Shown here: positions 23,684-36,283 of the stretch, in pieces | Numbering within the stretch: the first letter of the stretch is position 1 | How the letters are laid out: every line of letters starts with the position of its first letter | Assembly: GCA_033239125.1 (NCBI GenBank) | Contig: BSWB01000004.1 | Coordinates: 29,881,501 to 29,945,500 of the forward strand | Source: Fagopyrum homotropicum | Lineage: Eukaryota; Streptophyta; Magnoliopsida; Caryophyllales; Polygonaceae | DNA length: 64,000 bases | Direction of reading: 5' to 3' | Program-made: the position numbers and the translations under genes | The notes under the pieces: model-generated | Told to the model about the DNA's origin: nothing | The model's input: only the letters and a program-made list of their open reading frames with translations | Database searches by the model: none

Positions 23684-26449
23684 TGTAACACCCCAAATTT
23701 TACAACTTAGGGAGTTACTGGTTAGGACCGCACAGTGGGTCCCGACCTTAGTTTGACAACAACTTAACAAGATCTTACAACAAGGCACAGATAAGGAAAA
23801 ACCAAAGATCATAAAATAGTTCTTAATAATGCATGAATGTGACCAGATCAACTACAGCCGGAAAACGTAATATAACAAAGTACGAAAGGAAACAAGGTTC
23901 AACTGTAAAACCCACAAATGCAGAAACTGTAAAACGTCCTAAAGTACGACACCCCGGCTGTCCACTACCATCTGGATCACTCGGCATCTGCTCTAACCTG
24001 TGGCAAATCTAAACAACATATCAACAGTTAGCTAACTATCCAAATATAAGCAAAATGATAACAGCACAAGCACACGCAGAAACAAAATAAACAAACATCA
24101 TGCTGGCACTCAACCGTTTATTATCTATTATTTAAATGATTCACATTATTCAATTTAAGTTGTGGCACGAGAACTATTATTAGTTCTCGCCTCCGTTCCT
24201 TATCCAACTGGTGTAGGTCTAGCTGACTTTCACTAGTAGCATCACTACAAACCATGTATGGACTAGTCCCGAAAGAAACCCCCAGCGCCCGCAAGCTACT
24301 GAGCAGAATGCCACCGCCCGTTACTCTTAGGCCAAAATATAGGTCGGTAATTATATATCACAACCTATCTCTCTAACATTTCAATCACACACCACCATCA
24401 TCATTTATACTCATATTTAGAAGTCAGCTAAGTAAGCCCAAAGGACTTACCTGTTATAACGCTCGACTCTTTATAAACCACTCGCTCTGTAAACTGTAAC
24501 CACTCAGTTGCCTGCCAAAGACGATAAGTGTATTAGCACACTCTCACGTAGATAGAAGTCTAAAACTTCTAAGATCGAATAAGGTATTAAGACATACTAG
24601 TTACAGTATTAGTTTAGGGTAAAATGACCATTTTACCCTTGGTTCCGATTTTCTCGAAAACCCTAAAATTCATGTCTAACCTCCTATTTGAGGTTCTAAA
24701 TTCATATTCTAACTTCCAAAATTTTATTTGGTTCCAAACTGACATTTTTCCTATGTTTCTATTTTCCGGAATAATCGTAAAGGTCTAACTTTGGTTCTAA
24801 ATATAAAATTCTTAACAGCTTATAAAAATTCCGAATTAAATCTCTAGATCATCTATGAGGTTCTATCTAACCTTAGGAGAAAGAATTTCTCCAAACTGTT
24901 CAGCCAATATTCCTATAAAAATTCACAAAGTTGGCTACTTCACTCAAAATTCCTATACTTAAGTTTACCAAAACTGCTCAACTACCTAACTTCGGGAGCT
25001 CATAACTTTCAATCCGACCGTTCATTTCTTCTCCAATTTTAATATGCTAAACTACATATATCCATCTACAACATATCCAAAATTCAACGGTGGATCTTTA
25101 TCCAAACGTTCAATAATTGGCCGACAAGATAGGCAGTTTATAACCTAAAAGCTGAAGAAATAAATTGGATTTTACAACAGCCCTTTATTTCCACCATTTT
25201 AATTATAAACTCAGCAGCTACCTATCACTATTTTGACTATGCTCAAGGTCGAATCACAGCAGTTCATCAATCTAACATTAAGAAAATCGGTATTCATACA
25301 TAAGATTATACGATAACCTTCCCCTTAAACTAATCGGAAACCTATTTTAATCCAAGTATAGGCTCTTACCGGTTTGCAGCTAGAATGTTAATTTGTTGTT
25401 GGTTCCGATCTGTACCAAAACCGAGCCTGCTGGTTGATCCCACTGCCTCTGCACGTTGGTCACGTTCAGATCCGAAAAGAGGAAGAAGGAAAGGGAGGAG
25501 AGGGACGAAGACTCACCCCTTAGAGCAGAAAGCAGCGTGAGGACGAGAGATCTCCGGCAGTGAGGTACGTTGGCTTCTCCCAGGGTGCTTCCTACGTCTG
25601 GAATGGCTGGACGTGTGCAGGAGAGTTACGTTTGCTATTGAAGTCCGTAGGCAGGAGCGAAGGAAACCAACGGATGTGGCTGTGGGCAAGGAATGAAAGC
25701 GTGCTTCTGTAGATGAATCTGGACGCAAGGGAGAAGGAAGGTGAGCAGCTGTATCCCTTGATTTTAGGAAGCGTTTAAGGCAAGAAGATTTGCTCTCTAA
25801 TTAATTCTGTATAGGTGCTGAACGGTTTCTTTCTCACAGTTGGTTGGGCTGCTCTCTGCACATCCGGATAGCTGGAGTAACGGGCTGGAGTTGACGCTGC
25901 TGCTGCTGGGCTGGACGAACATTGGACTGAGCTGAAGACTGCAGGCTGGCGCTGGGCTAGAAGGCAACGCTGCTGCTGCTGGGCTGCTGGGCTGCACGGA
26001 CACTGGACTGGAAGAAGCAGCAGGCGTGGGCTTGCGTTGGCTGAAGCAGTCAAAGCAAACAGTGGGTTGTTGGGCTGGGCTAGCTTGCTGCAGAACTGGA
26101 TCCGTTAGAGCTGAATTATCGGTTAACAGATGGGCTAAAATGGCTGCAGCTGGGCTCCTTAATTTAGCGAGTTTCTGGCTGGACAAGATCCCGATATATA
26201 AATATACGGACTAGGCGGATAGGGAGTTTATTATAGTTTAAGATCGGCTCAGAATTCTATCATTTTATGCGGAAGTAATCTACATAAAATGATAAACTAT
26301 ATAAAAAATTCTATCATTTTATGTGAAGGAATCTACATAAAATGATAAATCCTATAATAATATGTCTAACTAAGTAGACGGATATGGGTCAACTGCTCGA
26401 GATCTATTTTATAACGGAAATAGACGGAATAAAAATTCCGGATTTTACA
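23684..26449 (-). repeat. 5' LTR of element B (2766 bp)
   Basis: Upstream LTR on the minus strand, nearly identical to 15576-18314. Contains the splice-donor hairpin (24432-24450), a TATA-like sequence (about 26194-26206) and U3 twin inverted repeats near 26259-26346. It has an extra segment of about 27 bp near 25415-25441 that also resembles the A LTR, so the other LTR probably lost it. Confidence 0.95.
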
Positions 26450-26454
26450 CCGCA
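26450..26454. repeat. Target site duplication of element B, right copy
   Basis: CCGCA, identical to 15571-15575. Element D sequence resumes after it. Confidence 0.93.
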
Positions 26455-29102
26455 CGGGGCACAAACTACACATAGCATCACACATGCACATAACTCAACC
26501 AAGGAAAGAACTAGGTCTAATCCGTCGCTTCTATCAATGCTACAAGCTCAGCGTAAAACTCAACCAAAGATATTATCCTCCGTCTTCCAGTTAGTCTCAT
26601 CGGTTCCTCATTTTCCACTAGATCCTCATGATTGACGGCAGGTCTCGAGTCATGTATGTACTCTCTTGATTGATACATATGAAATACCGGGTGGCAACGC
26701 CAACTTGTAAGCCACTTCTCCAAATCGCGCTAAGATCTCAAAAAGGTCCGGTATATCGGAGACTCAACTTCCTTCTCGGATCTTTCTCAATACAACATTT
26801 CCATTATGTTTTTTCTCTTTGCTTGTCTTTAACAAAGAAGATCGAACCACCAATTTACACCGTTGGTTCTGGTTCTTGTCAAACCAAACTTTGATGTTAT
26901 GTTTTCTCAATTCTTGTTGCGAGTTCCAAGTAATGAAAGAATTAATTTACTTTACACCGTTTCTACTAACGAGACATGTATGATATCCCTCATACATCTT
27001 TCCACAATACACAATCGAGACCGTCTTGGAGAACCACTTGTACATTTCAAACCCATCACACCTTGAGGCAATTTCATAACAGTTTCACCAACGGATCTCT
27101 TCTTAACTCTCAACAACTCCATTGTCAATTCTTCGTCCCATTCAGTACTTCATTGTCATCCGGAGTAGGTTACCATAGTTGGTGTTATACAACTTCACTC
27201 TTCACAGATCTGGTAATGCTCATCACATCTAAGAAACTTGCAACTTCTTTCACATCTCTCGGGGTTTGTCATCCCAAGACAACTTGTCAAACGCTTCCTC
27301 TCTTTTCCGAGAGTAGACCCAAAGTATCTTATCCTGGCATCAGTAAGCCCATGTGGAGTAACTACCACTCGTAGTGACCCTGGCTGGTCCCAAAGTGCCG
27401 TGTTAACAATATCCTAGTCTCGAATTCTCAAATGGTAACAATCAAATCTTACTTAATCTTAGAATAGATTGTCAACCCTTGCAACCGGTCGGGTAGATCA
27501 TCTATCCGTGGTAAGGGACACTTGTACTTCATCGTTATTTTGATCAGCTCACTGTAATCAATGTAGAAACGGAGGTAACCGTCTCTCTTTTCACAAATTG
27601 ATGTTCTCAATAACAACTTCAAATCAAGAGTTTAAGATAACTTTCAATATAAACTTCAAATCAAGAGTTCGAGATAACTTTTGGTGTTTCCTACTGTAGT
27701 GCATTGGTTCTAATGAATCCGTGTCAATAAGATCTTGCAATTGTTTTCCTTCAATTGCTTATACAACTCGTGTCTCTTCACAAGTGTCATTTCATACAGC
27801 GCCTCAGATATCGGAATCGAGTCCAACTTGACCTTAGTGGAAAAATCCACATTCTCATGTATTGGAATCCGTGGTATCTTGGTTCCATCTTTTCTTCTCC
27901 CGCCACATATAATAAGACCGACACAACCTTGTCTTAACATTTGACAGGTAGTCATGGTATTAATGATCTCCCCCGATCTGTTGAGGTGGCGTCCTTCAAA
28001 CACGTGTTTTGCTCCATCTTTAGCTACAATGTTGACCGTCTTCTTTCAAATATTCGTCTTTTCTTGAATTGGAAAGATTTGCTTGTGTCTTCTAACTCTT
28101 GTGTTCTTATACAAGTATTCTTTTAACTTAATCCCATTTTCCCTCTTAAATGGCATGATTGTAAAAATCTTCTAAGATTTATCACTTATGTGCAACCATA
28201 AGGGTCCAATTGGTAGGGCTTAACCGTGCTTCAAAATAATTGACCTTATCTTCTTCATTTTCCGTGACATCCCAACATAAGGGAGGAGCTCTTCGTATTC
28301 TACATAAGCTTTCACGATAGAATTCATTTCCTCAAGTAAAAATTACACTTCACTTTCCTTTTGTAAAGTCAACCCGACAATAGAGGTTTTAACCTCAATC
28401 TTCCATATACTTTTTGTACATCTCTTGTCGACATCAAACTTCAAAACTTCGATCTTCTCTTACCCTTGTTAGTCACCTTATGCATCTCTCGGTATTCCAT
28501 GAACAACTTCACAACTATACTGGTATCCTCCGTGGAAAATGCTAGAAGAAAATCCACATCCAAAACTACTAAAATATCAAGCTCATTACATCTCCAAGTA
28601 CTAACATCATAACTCTAAGCTTGCAACGTTGCCCTAATCTAGGTCCTCTCTTTCGCGCCATAACCACCATGTCTCTTCCGTGTGAGTCTAGAAACTTGAC
28701 TTATCTCTTGCCCGCAGTAACATATCATCCATTTCATAACATGCATTCTCTATATACTCCCGTTTACGTACCACCTCCATGACACCTTACCTTCTTCTTG
28801 ATTCACTACTTTTTTTTTTTTTTTTTACCGTGGTCAAACTTTAAAACCTCTAATTCGTGTCGTTCTCCCATATGCCAATTCCATGACCTACAAAGGTCGC
28901 AGAAGGTCATCCAAATCCCTCTGTATGCCCATAATCTTGTTTACTCATCCCCCTACACCCACCAATAGACAACCCGCACACGTGCGTTCTTGGTTGTCAC
29001 CAATTAACTTATAACTTACCTTTTCCAATGTCAATGACTTACCATTCTTCTTACCCTCCATGTTACCATACTCCTAAAGTCTACCCTCTCAGGGTACTCT
29101 GT
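26455..29102 (-). pseudogene. Decayed gag-pol of old element D
   Basis: Minus-strand remnants can be aligned to the A and B polyproteins. The chromodomain end is near 26545-26620. A chromodomain-proximal block corresponding to HVSQLREYIPDPRHVISHEDL lies at about 26610-26700. RT is recognisable at about 27350-27620, and the RT entry region (PISKAPYRMAP-like) near 27750-27850. The distance from chromodomain to RT is about 1.2 kb where the intact elements have about 3 kb, so most of integrase and RNase H has been deleted. From 28000 to 29100 I expect protease and gag but cannot align them with confidence. A T17 run is at 28810-28826. This is far older than A, B or E. Confidence 0.72.
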
Positions 29103-31754
29103 TGTAACACCCCGAATTTTCAGAACTTGGAGTATTATTGGTTAGGACCTCACAATGGGTCCCGACCTCAGTTTGACAACAACATTACTAGGATCTTGCA
29201 ACAAGACACAAATAAAGAAACCGAAATTCATAAAAGCCATGTTTTTAGAGTAATGAATGCAACAATGTCTAGCAGCCTAAAGTACTTAAACAAAAGAAAA
29301 GAACAACTGTCTTAACCAAAAGAAAGGAAAGACAAAACAACCCCAACCCCGTTCTAAGGAGTACGGAGACCCGGCTGACCACTACTTCCGGATCACTCAG
29401 CTGCTGATCTGACCTGTGGTAAAACTAAAACAACAACAAGAAGAACCATTAGCTAGTTATCTAAATATTAGCAGAGTAATAGTAGCACAAACACACTCAG
29501 AGAAATATAAACACTCATCATGCTTTCAAACAAGTCCGTTTAATTATCTTGATTTAAATTACTCTTTCACTCTAGTGATACTTATTTTGTGACACGAGGG
29601 ATTCCCAAACCTCGCCTCCGCCCCCGTGTAACCATCAGGAATGGATCCGATGCGTCTCACCTTGTACCGGCATGGTCTGGGTATAGAGAACCTCCCAGTC
29701 TCCTGTCAGAGCTGGGCAGTGATGTCACGGCCCGTTATACATACACTTGGGCCTTAAACGTAATAATAACGGTCGTCCTAGCAAGTTATTATTATTAAAC
29801 ACGCAATAGCACACACAACTACTATCATTCAACTAACACTCAGAAACTAGCTAAGTAAGTCGCAAGGACTTACCTGAGTCAAAACACTCTAACACTCCTC
29901 AGATAGTCCGTACTCGTTGTAACTCAAGTGCCTGTCAATGAAGGCATGTGTATCAAACTCACATCTCTATGTCCAACCTCATGCGAAGGAATTACGGAAA
30001 GAACGATTCTCATACGGTAAAAGACCGTTTTACCCTTAGTGTAGATAATTCTCCGGGTCAATTCTTGACCTCCAATATTTCTTTTGGAACACTTTTCTAA
30101 TCTAAGATTACTTCCAAAACAGTTTACTAAGGTCATAAAAATTAATCTCGTCCACTCATCATCTGGAATTACATTACTACATTTTCGGGTATTAACTAAT
30201 CTTATATATATCTCTATATATCTGTCTATATATATATATACTTCCGTGCATACTAACCTTCCTTCCAAAAATATAACATCCGTGACTACCCGTTATTTGT
30301 ATATATATATAGTTACAAAATTTCACTTTTCATCTCGTACGGGTATAAGTGCAGTTTAGTATAAGAATATATATATACTTATAGGGATACCTATATAATC
30401 CAACATCCGCTTACTCAAGCATACCTATATACATTCACTCGTCTGTAGTACTCACATATATATATACATATGCATCTCCACTATCTCTAACTAAACATAC
30501 AACCTACTCATATACAGGTATACACAAACCACACTACAAAAGGCCAGAAACAAAAGGATTTACCCTCACTGTTGGTCACAGTTGGGCGCAGTAGTGGCTG
30601 TTCTAATTGAGTTTGTCACCGACTCGCCAACTCTCTACGGTATGCTCGCGTTCAAGGCTGTCACCGCCGGAAAACGGAAAACTCGGATTAGTTATGTCAC
30701 GCCATAGACAGAGGGGAAAGATGGAAGGAGCAGCAGCCACTCACCGTCAGAATCACAAGGTCGTCGGCGGCTAGCGTGCTGAACTGGGCGGATGGCGGCG
30801 TGAACAGCAGTGGCTGTTTCCAGCGTTTCCTGGTGGTCAGCGTGCTGTTGTGTGAAGACGGAGGGTGGCTGGTGCGTTCCGAAGCAGAGGAGGTAGGGCG
30901 GTGTACTGGTGAGATCCGGAAAGTTGGCTGCGTAGGAAGGGAGGGTTACTGTCTCGGAATCAAACCAGAAGCGGAAAGGAAGGGATACGGAAAGAAGAGG
31001 GAGGTCGGGATCTTACCGGCCTGACCGGAGGCGGACGGCGGGACTACGCAGTGGCTCCGGTGTATGACGAAGGCGGAGGGCAGCGTCTCCAACCGGACCG
31101 ATGGCGCTGGCTCGGCGGTCGCACGGAGGGGAAAACACGGCTGCGTCTTCGGTACTGTAGCGGCCGACGGTTACTGTCTTCGAACTCGAAACAGAAACGG
31201 AAAGAAGGAATACGGAAGGGAGAAGGTGACCGGAGTCTTACCGGCTTGACTGGAGGCGGACGGCGGAGGCGCACAGGTTCGGTGGCGGTTGCGGTGGCTC
31301 CGGCGTCGATGGGAAGTTGTGGAGGCGATAGTCGAAGGTTGCTGTTGTACGTGCAGCGAGAGGAGAGGTGCGGCACAGCAGTAGATTAGGTTTAGGTTAG
31401 TTTAATTAGGGTTTTTAATTAAGGTTTAAAATGGGCTTAGGAAAAATGGGCTGATGGTTGGCCCAAACGAGTGGTGATCTCTCGTGAATTAAAAACGGAA
31501 CTCGTAACCCGTTAATTAAGTGCGAAAGTTTATAAAATACGGAATTAAGTTCCGTATTTTTATAACTTATTATTATTTTCATTTAACGTACGTAAATTAT
31601 TTCCGGTCATTTAATTTATCATTTTATGCGAATATAGGTCACATAAAATGATAGAATTAAATTCGTTTATTTTACTTATTTATTTGTTCACGATTGTCGC
31701 CTCGGACTATGGTTAATGTCAGTTTACCAGAACTTAAAATTTTCGGTTATTACA
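29103..31754 (-). repeat. 3' LTR of element E (2652 bp)
   Basis: On the plus strand it begins TGTAACACCCCGAATTTTC and ends GGTTATTACA, followed by the purine tract and palindrome of E. The end near 29103 is homologous to the A and B LTR ends, but most of the LTR is diverged. It carries the conserved hairpin (29855-29873), a CACGGCCCGTTAT box near 29728, TA-rich microsatellites (about 30195-30480), GC-rich leader-like sequence (30700-31380), and one U3 inverted repeat (31618-31652). Open frames at 30776-31389 are probably chance. Confidence 0.88.
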
Positions 31755-31791
31755 TCAGTACCCCCTTAAAAGAAGTTTCGTCCCGAAACTT
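31755..31791 (-). promoter_or_regulatory. Polypurine tract and palindrome of element E
   Basis: Minus strand: AAGTTTCGGGACGAAACTT (31791-31773), then TTTTAAGGGGGTACTGA at the LTR edge, the same as in A and B although the LTR itself is diverged. Confidence 0.8.
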
Positions 31792-31960
31792 AGAACGTTT
31801 CCCTTACTCACACATTTGTTCAGCACATTTTAGTTTCCTCGAAATTTTCATTTTCTACCATGCAGCTACTCAAGCATCAAACAAAAGTATCACAAAAACA
31901 GAATCACTCAAAACAATATAAAAAAAAAACTGAAAGGTCAAACAACACAACATCCGAGTA

Positions 31961-34900
31961 CTAACTCGTCAAACAGAAGTAACCTCTAACCCCGTAAAGA
32001 ACTCGGGATAGTTACTTCTAATACTCTCCTCAGTCTCCCAAGTGGCCTCATCAACTCCTCTCCTAGACCACTAGATCCTCAGCATAGGTATCTCCTTGGA
32101 TCGCAGACGTCTGGTACTGCGTTCCAAAACAGCTACTGGGTACTCTACAAATGTATGGTCAGGCTCAACTGTCAGATCCTCATGGCTGATGACGTGTCTC
32201 GCATCCGGAATGTACTCTCTCAACTGAGATACATGAAAGACCGGATGGACACTCTCTAGTCTCGACGGTAGTGCTAGTCTGTAGGCCACCTCTCCAACTC
32301 TCTCTAAGATCTCGAAAGGTCCTACATATCGGGGACTCAGCTTCCCCTTAATGCCGAAACGCCTGACTCCTCTCGTGGGTGACACTCTCAACCACACCTG
32401 AGCACCCACTCTAAACTCCAAAGGTCGACGCCTTTTGTCGGCGTAGGACTTCTGATGACTCTGAGCTGCTAACATCCGCTCTCGGACTAGGGCAATCCGA
32501 GCGATGTCATCTTGTATCTGCTTTGGAGCTACTCCATCAACTCGGCTGGGCTCATCCCAACATAATGGTGTACGACATCTCCTCCCGTACAAGGCCTCAT
32601 AAGGAGCCATCCCAATAGACGCGTGCCAGCTATTATTATACGAAAACTCTACGAGTGGAAGATGATCTGGCCATACCTGTCCCCAGTCTAGTACACACGC
32701 CCGAAGCATGTCCTCTAAGGTCTGAATGGTCCTCTCAGAATGTCCGTCTGTCTATGGATGATAGGCGGTAGTGAAGTGGAGACTCGTCCCCAAAGCAGTA
32801 TGTACCTGCTGCCAAATTCTCGAGGTAAAACGTCCATCTCTATTAGAGACGATAGTCCTCGGTACCCCATGGAGTCTCACAATGTGCCTGGTGAACTCCT
32901 CAGCCACACGACTCACCGGCCACGTTTCCTTAATCGGGATGAAACGTGCGGTCTTCGTCAGGCGGTCTACCACTACCCAAATAGCATCAAATCCTCTGTT
33001 GAGTCTCAAACCAGTGACAAAATCCATAGATATATCCTCCCACTTCCACTGTGGTACTAGAAGTGGGTGGAGCTCCCCTCCAGACCTACGGTGCTCAATC
33101 TTGACCTGCTGGCAGGTCGCGCACTGAGCTACATACCGAGTCACATCGGGCTTCAAACCACCCCACCAGAAGTACCGTGTCACATCCTTGTACATCTTAC
33201 TCGCTCCAGGATGTACTGAGTATGGGGTAGCATGAGCCTCATCTAGTATCCTCTGTCTCAACTCACTGTCTGACGGTACACAAACGCGATCCTGACGTCT
33301 CATCACTCCATCTGCACCAATAGTAAACTGTGGGGCCTCATCTCGAGACATCCTGTCTCGGATCCTGATCAAAGTAGGGCAAGTCTCCTGCTTCTGTCGG
33401 ATCTCATCCAACAGATCAGGAAGTAACTCCATGGTAGACAACTGACCATCGGTATCGGGAAACTGAACCTCTATCTCCAACCAAGCCAAGTCCCTCTGCA
33501 ACTGTGGCTGTACTGTCAACCGGGCTATCGCCCTCTCTCTAGGCGTCTTCCAGCTCAAAGCATCAGCTACCACATTCGCCTTTCCAGGGTGGTAAAGGAT
33601 CTCAAGGTCGAAGTCCTTGATCAACTCTAACCACCGCCTCTGGCGGTTATTCAACTCTCTCTGAGTGAATATGTACTTCAGACTCTTGTGGTCTGTAAAG
33701 ATCTGACATGTCGCTCCATAGAGATAGTGACTCCAAATCTTTAGAGCATGGACTACTGCAGCCAACTCCAGGTCATGTGTGGGGTAGTTCTCCTCATACG
33801 TCTTCAATTGTCGCGCATAGGCTATGACCTTACCCCTCTGCATCAAAACACACCCCAAGCCCAGCTTGGATGCATCACTGTATACCACAAAGTCATCAAT
33901 ACCCTCAGGCTGTGCTAAAATCGGAGCGGACGTCAATCTCCTCTTCAGCTCCTCAAAACTCTGCTGACACGGCTCAGACCAAACAAACCGAGTGGTCTTT
34001 CTCAGAAGACAAGTAAGTGGTCGGGCAATCAAAGAGAACCCTTCCACAAACCGGCGGTAGTAACCTGCTAAACCTAGAAAGCTGCGAACCTCCTTAACAT
34101 TCTTAGGAGGTTGCCAAGAAGATACTGACTCGATCTTCGCCGGATCGACCTTAATACCCTCAGCAGTCACCACGTGACCTAAGAAAGCCACCTCTGACAT
34201 CCAAAACTCACACTTGGATAGCTTAGCATACAGCTGGCTATCCTGTAGAATCTGCAGTACTGTCCTCAAGTGTCCGGCATGCTCCTCTCGACTCCTAGAG
34301 TAGACTAGGATGTCGTCAATGAAGACCACTACAAACTGGTCTAAGAAGTCAATGAATATCCCATTCATCAACTCCATGAACACCGCTAGTGCATTAGTGA
34401 GCCCGAATGGCATCACTACGAACTCATAATGACCATACCTAGTCCGGAATGCCGTCTTAGGTATGTCCTGATCTCTCACCCTCAACTGGTGGTAACCTGA
34501 CCTCAAGTCTATCCTCGAGAACACAAACGCTCCATGCAACTGGTCCAACAGGTCATCTATGTGTGGTAGTGGGTACTTGTTCTTGATGGTTACTTTGTTC
34601 AGCTCTTTGTAGTCTATGCACAGCCTCATCGATCCGTCCTTCTTCTTCACAAACAACACTGGTGCACCCCAAGGAGACACGCTAGGGCGTATGAAACCCT
34701 TCTCTGCTAGCTCCTCTAACTGCTTCTTCAGCTCAAGCAGCTCTATCGGTGCCATACGGTACGGGGCCTTCGAGATAGGTCTCGTGCCCGGCTCCAAGTC
34801 AATGCTGAAATCAACGCTCCTCTGTGGGGGTAGTCCTGGCAGGTCGTCACTGAATACCTCTGCAAACTCGCATGCAACAGGTATCTCCTCTATAGTCAGG

Positions 34901-36191
34901 CTCTTGCTTTCCTTCATGGCATAACACCAGAAGGCTTCGTAACCCTGTGCTATCAGTCTCGCTGCTCTCACTGCACTGATAACTGTACCTGACTTTCCGA
35001 GGTCCCACCCTCGGAATATTACTCTATGGCCCTCCTCCGTGGCAACGGTCACTATCCTCCTACCAATGTCTAAGACTGCTCCGTGTTTCCTCATCCAGTC
35101 TATCCCTAAAATGACATCCTAATGAGCTAAGGGCATGACTAGAAAATTGACTAGCCAGTCTCGATCTCCCATGCGAACAGGACATCCAAAGATCTCTCTA
35201 GTCCCTCTTACCTTACTCCCATCAGGTAAGCCTATCATAAAAGGTATCCCCTCTACAGTAGCTAAGGACAACCTATCTACGCATGCATCAGATATGAAGG
35301 AGTGTGTAGCACCCGTATCAAATAAAACTCGTACAGGTAAGTCATGAATCTGGATCGTACCTGTGGCAGTCGGTGCATCTGGCTGATCAACATCTCTCAA
35401 CTCAAACACTCGTGCCTGAGCTCCTCTAGTATCAGCCACACTACCACGTCCTCTGCCCCGACCTGATCCCTGCAAAGAACTCTGTGGTGGTGTGTGTCCT
35501 GGAGCCCTGTAAGACTGCTGCTGACTAGGAGCTCTGTACTGCTGTTGCTGACTCGGAGTCCGGTACTGTGGCGGTCTCTGTACACTCCCTGATAAGCCTG
35601 CAGGAGAAGAACCCTGCTGAGGTGGAGCCTTGCCCTGACGGCAGAATGCAGCTCTACGTCCAACCTTGCCGCACTGGAAGCAAGTCACTGCTGGCTTCGT
35701 GCAGTTCGATCGGATATGTCCATAGCTACTGCAGTTGTGGCACTGCAAGCCACCAAATGAAGTCTGACCAGTAGCCGTATGGCTCTGTCGCCCCTGAGTC
35801 TGTCCCCGTCCAAAAGCAGCTACTCTTGAACTACCACTAGCATAACCTGTCCTCTGCCGCTTATCCGGCCTGTCTGACTGAGCAGCTCTCCTCGACACTG
35901 GTCGATCTCTCTCATAAGCAGATGCTCTATCTTGATAGTCTGACAGAGTCTCACAGCGAAATCCTGCTAGATAGGAACGGGTACTCTCTCTCAATCTCCG
36001 GGAAAAGAGATAGACATGCTGCTCCTCACGAGGTGCAGCTGGTCCAAGCAGTGTCAGTTCCTTCTGGAACTTCTTTATGGCAACAGCGATCGGAATGTCC
36101 TCAAATCCAGCCTCAATGAAGTCCTGGAATCTCTCTCTCCTCAACAAGACAGGGCAGTATCTGTCTCTAACAATGCTCCTCATCTGCTCCC
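31961..36191 (-). pseudogene. gag-pol: gag-pol of element E, N-terminal gag lost at a rearrangement junction
   Basis: Minus-strand frame from about 36191, where it enters in mid-gag (WEQMRSIVRDRYCP), to TAG 31961-31963. Contents: zinc knuckle CHNCSSYGHIRSNC, a second knuckle with Arg in place of His (CFQCGKVGRRAAFC), a QQQ-rich spacer with an expanded QYRAPSQQQ-like repeat, protease DTGA, RT FIDD, RNase H, integrase and chromodomain. Internal stops: TAG near 35118 (GAG to TAG), TAG at about 32749 and TAG at about 32068 (both CAG to TAG). The rest stays in one frame, so E has the fewest coding breaks. Gag residues upstream of WEQMR, the leader, the primer site and the 5' LTR are missing. Confidence 0.9.
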
Positions 36192-36283
36192 AAAGGACTT
36201 ACCTCAATTCACACACCACTACCATTATTCATACTCATATCTAGAAGTCGGCTAAGTAAGCCCAAAGGACTTACCTCAATTCA
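36189..36283. repeat. Fusion junction between E gag and an F LTR, with copied filler
   Basis: E gag stops at about 36191. A 23-base sequence starting CCCAAAGGACTTACC (36189-36211) follows and is repeated exactly at 36261-36283 in the adjoining LTR. In the B LTR this motif occurs once, at the position matching the second copy. The first copy is therefore filler copied about 70 bp back, typical of end joining with local templated synthesis. Confidence 0.8.

Larger units (their letters stand above)
15576..26449 (-). mobile_element. Element B: Tekay/Del-type Ty3/gypsy retrotransposon, minus strand, structurally complete
   Basis: Two LTRs (15576-18314 and 23684-26449), primer site, gag-pol, purine tract and a perfect target duplication CCGCA (15571-15575 and 26450-26454). 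By eye the LTRs differ at about 30 substitutions (near 1.1 percent) plus one indel of about 27 bp near 25415, so B looks somewhat younger than A. It is inserted in the internal 3' region of element D. The internal region is very close to that of A, while long parts of the LTR differ, making A and B sister subfamilies. Confidence 0.96.

Noticed and set aside
28810..28826. T17 run as the poly-A tail of a LINE, SINE or retrogene
   Set aside because: No target duplication or recognisable body next to it; it lies in decayed D sequence and is probably a simple repeat.
30776..31389. Gly/Arg-rich open frames in the E LTR
   Set aside because: Same argument: GC-rich leader-like LTR sequence without a homologue in the other LTRs.
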